From contig DUKX01000184.1 of the NCBI GenBank assembly GCA_013329085.1, positions 1,107 through 11,642 on the forward strand: a stretch of DNA of 10,536 bases, written 5' to 3'. Source of the DNA: Methanofastidiosum sp. (GTDB lineage Archaea; Methanobacteriota_B; Thermococci; Methanofastidiosales; Methanofastidiosaceae). Of the stretch, positions 6,841-10,536 are shown in pieces (within the stretch, counting starts at the first letter, position 1; every line of letters begins with the position of its first letter). Below the pieces are notes generated by a model. The model worked only from the letters and a program-made list of their open reading frames with translations, searched no databases and was not told the DNA's origin. The position numbers and the translations under genes were made by a program.

Positions 6841-6935
6841 AGAGATATCTGAGTATGGTCGAAATACTTAATCAAACGTAAGTTTGGAGGCCTTTATAAA
6901 GAAGCATTTTATGTTTCTTTTGAAACCTTGTAGAG
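6841..6935 (+). pseudogene. Possible transposase C-terminal relic
   Basis: A frame covering about 6853-6933 reads VWSKYLIKRKFGGLYKEAF and ends at TAG. An IKRKFG-type segment is typical near the C-terminus of DDE transposases of IS5-like archaeal elements. The frame is closed by stops just upstream, and the neighbouring frame would need a shift to join it. No terminal inverted repeats or target duplications were found. This is a weak resemblance, given only because the surroundings look like decayed DNA. Confidence 0.2.
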
Positions 6936-7012
6936 ACCGTTTCGAGACGTCGAAACATTCAGAAATACTATAGACAAAACATAAGCGAGGCGACAAACTG
7001 TTTTTCTTTTTT
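6892..7012 (+). ncRNA. Candidate small RNA gene (promoter, hairpin, T-run)
   Basis: TTTATAAAG at 6892-6900 would start a transcript near 6920. This transcript would contain GTTTCGA/TCGAAAC (6939-6945 and 6950-6956), a 7-bp stem closing the tetraloop GACG, and would end in the T-rich TTTTTCTTTTTT at 7001-7012. An earlier GAAAC (6922-6926) could compete for the same GTTTC arm. The T-run does not serve the MarC gene, whose transcript runs on the other strand and reads it as A. No known RNA family is recognised. The T-run might instead end read-through from upstream. Confidence 0.25.
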
Positions 7013-7013
7013 A

Positions 7014-7646
7014 TTATAGCATAGCGATAAAGATGTTTTTAATTCCTGTAGCAAGGAAGTTAATGGCTATTGCCCCTAGGAGTAATCCCATTATACGAGT
7101 AAAGACGAGTGTGATTGTTACACCCAATATTTTGCTTAATGGACTTGAGAATCTGAACATCAAAAATGTTATAGCAAAGGTAGCAAGTATTGCTAAAATT
7201 GCTACAGCCTTAAGCTCTATTGTAGGAACTGATCTTATTATAACAATTACTGTTGTTATTGTTCCAGGGCCTGTAAGAAGTGGCATTGCTATTGGGAATA
7301 CGGATATATCTTCTCTGCCCTTCGCATCCTTTCGTTCTTCTTCAGTGAAGCTTTCTCTGGATGTTTTTGCATAGACCATATCCAAAGCCACTTTAAAAAG
7401 GATAATTCCACCGGCAACTCTTAAATTATCAACTGTGACTCCAAAAAATCTTAGAATGAGTTCTCCACTTATTGCAAATATTATTGCTAGTAAACATCCT
7501 ATTAAGACTGATCTTGCCCCAAGTTTGATCCTTTCTTTGTGGTCCTTATCAGCAGTCAAGGACATAAATGTAAACATGGCGCCAATTGGATTTACAATTA
7601 CAAAAATAGATGTGAATGCATATACAAAAAAGGCAAAGGCCACCAT
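7014..7646 (-). CDS. MarC-family integral membrane protein (SnatA-like)
   Basis: The 210-residue product has six hydrophobic helices and the hallmark segments of the MarC/NAAT family: NPIG (residues 19-22) in helix 1, RVAGGIILFKVALDM (76-90), the PLLTGPGTIT segment (122-131) and RIMGLLLGAIAIN (184-196). Length is normal for the family. Despite the name, MarC proteins have no confirmed role in drug resistance. A Thermococcus member (SnatA) carries small neutral amino acids such as glycine and alanine, so amino acid movement across the cell membrane is the likeliest role. A TATA box (7667-7675) sits about 25 bases before the ATG with no Shine-Dalgarno motif, suggesting a leaderless mRNA. It stands alone, divergent from the winged-helix operon across 193 bases. 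Confidence 0.92.
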   Translation of the reverse strand: MVAFAFFVYAFTSIFVIVNPIGAMFTFMSLTADKDHKERIKLGARSVLIGCLLAIIFAISGELILRFFGVTVDNLRVAGGIILFKVALDMVYAKTSRESFTEEERKDAKGREDISVFPIAMPLLTGPGTITTVIVIIRSVPTIELKAVAILAILATFAITFLMFRFSSPLSKILGVTITLVFTRIMGLLLGAIAINFLATGIKNIFIAML

Positions 7647-7666
7647 GAATTAAAGAGATAAAAATG

Positions 7667-7675
7667 TTTTATAAA
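7667..7675 (-). promoter_or_regulatory. TATA box for the MarC-family gene
   Basis: On the minus strand the site reads TTTATAAAA. It lies about 25 bases before ATG 7646, so transcription would start at or beside the start codon. Confidence 0.55.
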
Positions 7676-7743
7676 TATTCTGTTTTTAAAAAATGTATTT
7701 TCATTATATGTTGTAAAATAAAAAATCTGTATCTAATCCAGAG

Positions 7744-7758
7744 CTATAAAATTTATAG
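7744..7758. promoter_or_regulatory. Perfect inverted repeat, candidate operator
   Basis: CTATAAAATTTATAG is two 7-base arms around a central A. It lies in the 193-base gap between the MarC gene and the winged-helix operon, about 85 bases before the operon's ATG. The word GTATAT recurs just after it (7758-7763) and in a direct repeat GTATATTA at 7822-7829 and 7833-7840, next to the operon start. These could be binding sites of the neighbouring winged-helix-like protein. Repeats of this kind also arise by chance in such AT-rich DNA. Confidence 0.25.
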
Positions 7759-7808
7759 TATATAAGAAAGAATCCTCTTTATTACAAATAAAACATGCCA
7801 TAAGTAAA

Positions 7809-7819
7809 TTATATAAATA
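7809..7819 (+). promoter_or_regulatory. TATA box for the winged-helix operon
   Basis: TTATATAAATA is centred 26 bases before ATG 7840, so the mRNA should be leaderless. No Shine-Dalgarno motif is present. The direct repeat GTATATTA between the box and the start codon lies where a repressor could block transcription. Confidence 0.6.
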
Positions 7820-7839
7820 ATGTATATTAATAGTATATT

Positions 7840-8136
7840 ATGGACTACTTAGAAGTGCATAAGAATAATTTAGAAACTGCGGCATTACAGCCACTTCTTG
7901 AAAGAATAGAGATCCTGGAAAAGGAATTAGAAGATCTAAAAAAAAGTTCGGAATTAGTCTTATCTGATAAGGGTGCTAAATTAATCCTAAAAGAAATACT
8001 CGAATCTTTGAAATCTAAAGGGATAAAGGAAATAGATATTATAGATTTATATTCTAAATCTAACCTTCCATTTGTTCAAATTAATAAAGTTATGGAAGAA
8101 CTGGAAACAGATGGATTGGTGAAAGAGATTGAATAG
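7840..8136 (+). CDS. Small coiled-coil plus winged-helix-like protein, possible regulator
   Basis: The 98-residue product is highly charged. Residues 11-36 (QPLLERIEILEKELEDLKK region) form a probable coiled coil for dimer formation. Residues 43-98 read as three helices and a short wing: KLILKEILESLKSKG, a KEIDIIDLYSKSNLP turn, FVQINKVMEELETDG and a final LVKEIE strand. This resembles the winged-helix fold of archaeal DNA-binding proteins, in which the NKVMEELETDGLV part would follow the recognition helix. I do not recognise a named family. The start is supported by the TATA box 26 bases upstream. The next gene overlaps its end by 8 bases, so the two proteins probably act together. Control of its own promoter is possible but unproven. 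Confidence 0.7.
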   Translation: MDYLEVHKNNLETAALQPLLERIEILEKELEDLKKSSELVLSDKGAKLILKEILESLKSKGIKEIDIIDLYSKSNLPFVQINKVMEELETDGLVKEIE

Positions 8137-8338
8137 AGTAAGGGAAGTTAAAATCCCGGTTCATTATTTTGATAATGAGAAATGGCTTTTATTAAATGTC
8201 CTTGGAAATTCTGGGAACTTAAGAGCAGATGTTATTTCAAATCCCACTACCACAAAAGATGCAGATGGGCATAGATGTAGAGAAGTTAGGGTAAGAACTA
8301 GCATTAAGTACTACCCAAAAAAATGGCAGATTCTATAG
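8129..8338 (+). CDS. Unrecognised 69-residue protein, coupled to the winged-helix-like gene
   Basis: The frame begins with TTG 8129, inside the last codons of the preceding gene (8-base overlap), and GGTG at 8118-8121 lies 7 bases before it. The product is basic, with a predicted beta-rich middle: EVKIPVHYF, EKWLLLNVLGNSGNLRAD, then the CREVRVRTSIKYYPKKW segment. It has one cysteine and no signal peptide or membrane helix. I know no family for it. The many Arg/Lys and aromatic residues near the end would fit nucleic acid or protein contacts, but this is only a guess. No ATG or GTG is available near the N-terminus. The tight overlap makes a real, translationally coupled gene more likely than a random frame. 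Confidence 0.55.
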   Translation: MNRVREVKIPVHYFDNEKWLLLNVLGNSGNLRADVISNPTTTKDADGHRCREVRVRTSIKYYPKKWQIL

Positions 8339-8434
8339 AAATTAATTCTAAGTTTTTCTGAGTATTTTTATATTTAGATAGAAATACAAATAGTAAAAAT
8401 TAGCTTTAACAATTAAATAAAAGAAAAAAATAAA
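8339..8434. terminator. Convergent terminator region
   Basis: After the 69-residue gene the plus strand has T-runs at 8351-8356 (GTTTTTC) and 8364-8369 (ATTTTTAT). A GTATTT/AAATAC inverted repeat spans about 8362-8387. After the pyrophosphatase stop the minus strand runs into TTATTTTTTTCTTTTATTT (about 8415-8433). Both genes therefore end in T-rich archaeal-type termination signals. Confidence 0.5.
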
Positions 8435-10420
8435 TTAAATTATTCCTGACCCGAAAAGAACAGCAAAGATAATTGCAAGTGTGTTCATTACCTTGATCAG
8501 TGGATTTATTGCAGGCCCTGCTGTGTCCTTTGATGGGTCACCGACCGTGTCGCCTACTACAGCTGCAGCGTGTGCTGGGCTTCCTTTACCGCCAAGGTTT
8601 CCATCTTCAATGTACTTCTTTGCGTTGTCCCATGCCCCACCGCCAGTTGCAAGCATTAAGGCTAATAGGAATCCAGACAATATGCTTCCGATTAGCATTC
8701 CACCCAATGCAATCTTTCCCAGTACGAATCCAACTAATAGGGGGGATAAAACTGCTATGATTCCAGGGAGCACTAGCTCCTTTAGAGATGCTTTTGTGAC
8801 GATATCGACGCATCTTGCATAGTCAGGCTCAGTCTTTCCTTCCATGATCCCTTTCATCTCTTTGAACTGTCTTCTGACTTCTTCAACTATAGAAAATGCT
8901 GCTTTTCCAACTGCCTTCATACAAAGGGAGGAGAAAAGGAAAGGTATCAATGCACCAAGGAATAACCCCACGATGACCTTTTCATCAGAGAGACTGAATA
9001 TGATTTCCTGTCCAGGTGCGAATCTTGCAATTTCATCGACATATGCAGCAAATAGAGTAAGTGATGCGAGTGCTGCAGATCCAATTGCAAATGCTTTTGT
9101 TACTGCTTTTGTTGTGTTCCCGACGGAATCAAGAGCGTCTGTTGTCTTTCTGATTTCATCAGGGAGGTGTGCCATCTCTGCGATTCCGCCGGCATTGTCT
9201 GTTATTGGGCCGTAGCTATCAAGAGCAACTACTATTGCTGTTAGAGATACCATTGACATTGCGGCTATTGCTATTCCATATAGGCCAGCTAGTGAATGGG
9301 ATATCAGAATTCCTGCGCATATTACTAAGACCGGCATAAGTGTTGATTCCATTCCGACAGAAAGCCCTGTGATGATATTTACTGCCGCACCAGATTGAGA
9401 AGCGTGCGCAATGCTTCTGACAGGCCTATGTGGCTTTGCTGTATAATATTCTGTTATAAAGAACATCAAAAGTGCTATGACTATCCCAACAACTGTAGTT
9501 AAAAATAATGCAATATCAAGCTTAAGGTATGTTATAGTGACAAAGTAGAATCCTATCAATGAGAAAATTGCTGAAGCAAAAACGCCTTTATACAATGTTT
9601 GCATAATGTTGTCTTTTCCCCTGACAAAAAATGACCCAAGTATAGAGCCTATGATTCCTATTGCACCAAGAATTAATGGGTACACCACATAAATGTCATT
9701 TTTGCCAAGTGTAACTCCTAAAAGCATTGCACCTATGGCTGTTACTGCGTATGTTTCAAAAAGGTCAGCCCCCATTCCTGCACAGTCGCCCACGTTGTCA
9801 CCGACATTATCAGCTATTACAGCAGGATTTCTTGGATCGTCTTCAGGTATGCCTTTCTCTATCTTCCCAATAAGGTCAGCACCTACATCAGCCGCCTTTG
9901 TATATATCCCGCCACCAATTCTAGCAAATAAGGATATTAAACATCCACCAAAACCAAAACCAATTATTAAGGCTGGATCCCTGTAAAAGTAGTAGAATCC
10001 GCTGACACCTAGCAAGGCTAAACCTGCAACAGCCATCCCTGTTACAGCCCCTCCCTGAAATGAGAGTCTTAGAGCTTTTCCAACGCCTTGTTTAGCAATT
10101 GATGCAACTCTGACATTTGCCCTTGTGGATATGCTCATGCCTATAAACCCAGCTAGTGCGCTGAAAATAGCACCGACGACAAACGTTACAGTAGTTTCAA
10201 TATTAATGAATACCCCAAAAACGACTGCAAGAATTGCTGCAATTACTGCTATCGTGGTATACTCTCTTTTTAGAAACGCCATGGCCCCTTTGTATATGGC
10301 ATTTGATATTTTAAGCATATTCTTATCAGTGACTTTATACGATAGAACAACTTTTGCCAATACAAGACCATAGATAATACCAACTATTCCAATTAGAATA
10401 GCTATTAAAGTAAAGTCCAT
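8435..10420 (-). CDS. hppA: Membrane-bound proton-pumping pyrophosphatase, K+-independent type
   Basis: The 661-residue product is a complete membrane pyrophosphatase, which couples hydrolysis of inorganic pyrophosphate to cation export across the cell membrane. About 16 hydrophobic segments are present. Pyrophosphate- and Mg-binding motifs include [13 protein letters not shown] (residues 174-186), [19 protein letters not shown] (204-222), [14 protein letters not shown] (399-412) and [20 protein letters not shown] (624-643). The stretch GNTTKAVTK (434-442) has Lys438 and Thr441, the residues that mark K+-independent, H+-pumping enzymes. K+-dependent ones, including Na+ pumps, have Ala and usually Gly there. 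Length is slightly short but within the family range. The start is set by a strong ribosome binding site (AAGGAGGTT, 10428-10436). In an anaerobic archaeon it would recover energy from biosynthetic pyrophosphate. Assignment is very secure, ion type fairly secure. Confidence 0.97.
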   Translation of the reverse strand: MDFTLIAILIGIVGIIYGLVLAKVVLSYKVTDKNMLKISNAIYKGAMAFLKREYTTIAVIAAILAVVFGVFINIETTVTFVVGAIFSALAGFIGMSISTRANVRVASIAKQGVGKALRLSFQGGAVTGMAVAGLALLGVSGFYYFYRDPALIIGFGFGGCLISLFARIGGGIYTKAADVGADLIGKIEKGIPEDDPRNPAVIADNVGDNVGDCAGMGADLFETYAVTAIGAMLLGVTLGKNDIYVVYPLILGAIGIIGSILGSFFVRGKDNIMQTLYKGVFASAIFSLIGFYFVTITYLKLDIALFLTTVVGIVIALLMFFITEYYTAKPHRPVRSIAHASQSGAAVNIITGLSVGMESTLMPVLVICAGILISHSLAGLYGIAIAAMSMVSLTAIVVALDSYGPITDNAGGIAEMAHLPDEIRKTTDALDSVGNTTKAVTKAFAIGSAALASLTLFAAYVDEIARFAPGQEIIFSLSDEKVIVGLFLGALIPFLFSSLCMKAVGKAAFSIVEEVRRQFKEMKGIMEGKTEPDYARCVDIVTKASLKELVLPGIIAVLSPLLVGFVLGKIALGGMLIGSILSGFLLALMLATGGGAWDNAKKYIEDGNLGGKGSPAHAAAVVGDTVGDPSKDTAGPAINPLIKVMNTLAIIFAVLFGSGII

Positions 10421-10427
10421 TTTTCTT

Positions 10428-10436
10428 AACCTCCTT
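10428..10436 (-). promoter_or_regulatory. Strong ribosome binding site of hppA
   Basis: On the minus strand the site reads AAGGAGGTT, nearly complementary to the 16S rRNA 3' end. GGAGGT lies 8 bases before ATG 10420. It contrasts with the apparently leaderless genes elsewhere in the window and suggests high expression. Confidence 0.75.
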
Positions 10437-10456
10437 TTTTTATCTCGTCAAAGGAG

Positions 10457-10468
10457 ATTTATATTTAA
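10457..10468 (-). promoter_or_regulatory. TATA box of hppA
   Basis: On the minus strand TTAAATATAAAT is centred about 40 bases before the ATG. Transcription would begin near 10436-10440, leaving a leader of about 15-20 bases that just includes the ribosome binding site. Confidence 0.5.
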
Positions 10469-10486
10469 GTATTGTGGTTAAAATTA

Positions 10487-10506
10487 GAAGAAAAAGAATA
10501 GAAAAA
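10487..10506 (-). terminator. T-rich terminator of the gene at the right edge
   Basis: On the minus strand the bases directly after the stop of the edge gene read TTTTTCTATTCTTTTTCTTC. This is a typical archaeal T-rich end signal without a hairpin, and it separates that gene from the hppA promoter. Confidence 0.45.
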
Positions 10507-10536
10507 TTATTTAAGTTTTTTTAGCTCTTGGTAAGT
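10507..10536 (-). CDS. Possible C-terminal end of an unknown gene (partial)
   Basis: The minus-strand frame entering at the right edge reads TYQELKKLK and stops at TAA (10507-10509). A lysine-rich helical ending directly followed by a T-rich terminator looks like a genuine C-terminus. Only nine residues are visible, so no family can be named. The other minus-strand frames in this edge also close early. Confidence 0.35.
   Translation of the reverse strand, partial: TYQELKKLK

Larger units (their letters stand above)
6574..7013. other. 440-base region without a convincing gene
   Basis: Between the GERDHSWG-motif gene and the MarC gene nothing codes convincingly. A 61-codon frame at 6696-6881 has no recognisable domain, an unusual run of CQCR and LLLL segments, and no ribosome binding site. 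The region holds a probable terminator (6640-6658), four GTCGAA motifs (starting at 6725, 6748, 6858 and 6949), a TATA-like TTTATAAAG at 6892-6900, a GC-richer hairpin at 6939-6956 and a T-run at 7001-7012. The mixture fits a decayed mobile element, a small RNA gene, or both. Confidence 0.5.

Noticed and set aside
6696..6881. 61-codon open frame on the plus strand as a real gene
   Set aside because: It has no ribosome site, no recognisable domain and an odd composition. A weak TATA-like TTTAAGTAT overlaps its start and is too close to serve it.
6725..6956. CRISPR-like array based on the repeated GTCGAA words
   Set aside because: The repeats share only 6-8 bases, are irregularly spaced and have no common longer unit.
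8481..9215. Several open frames on the plus strand opposite hppA
   Set aside because: They mirror the strongly conserved pyrophosphatase codons and show no independent features.

Overview
The window reads as chromosomal DNA of an AT-rich archaeon, probably a euryarchaeon. Three things support this. The repair protein NreA, an archaeal family, is present with its zinc motif and a C-terminal PCNA-binding box. Several genes have a TATA-like box about 25 bases before the start codon, so their mRNAs would be leaderless. Likely transcription ends are plain T-runs. The species cannot be fixed from sequence alone. The window looks mostly like ordinary housekeeping genome, with two disturbed or unexplained spots (5.2-5.7 kb and 6.6-7.0 kb).

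Left part, plus strand (1-2548): the C-terminal end of a class I/II aminotransferase; a small CoA-binding (Rossmann) protein whose reading frame is intact but has no ATG, GTG or TTG start; an exported, membrane-anchored protein with a GATase-like/DUF4350-like fold; and a 10-helix EamA/DMT transporter. The transporter meets a convergent minus-strand pair, a UbiD-family decarboxylase (2553-3833) and NreA (3879-5117), with only 4 bases between the stop codons of the transporter and the decarboxylase.

Middle part (5118-7013): a divergent promoter region leads to a broken phosphoenolpyruvate-synthase-like gene. Only the first ~70 residues of the ATP-binding domain remain, joined directly to the swivelling phosphohistidine domain. 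The last 17 codons lie in the -1 frame, and the old stop overlaps the ATG of the next gene (TAATG). That next gene is intact and encodes an uncharacterised protein with a GERDHSWG motif (DUF7064-like). About 440 bases without a convincing gene follow. They hold a hairpin terminator, four GTCGAA motifs, a possible transposase relic, and a TATA box, hairpin and T-run arrangement that could be a small RNA gene.

Right part (7014-10536): a MarC-family membrane transporter on the minus strand; a divergently transcribed two-gene operon of a small winged-helix-like protein and an unknown 69-residue protein; a large membrane pyrophosphatase on the minus strand with the sequence signature of the K+-independent H+-pumping type; and at the edge what looks like the last nine codons of another minus-strand gene.

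No rRNA, tRNA, CRISPR array or complete mobile element was seen. The most unusual items are the collapsed PEP-synthase gene with its possible -1 slippery site, the CoA-binding gene with an apparent ATT start, and the 6.6-7.0 kb region.
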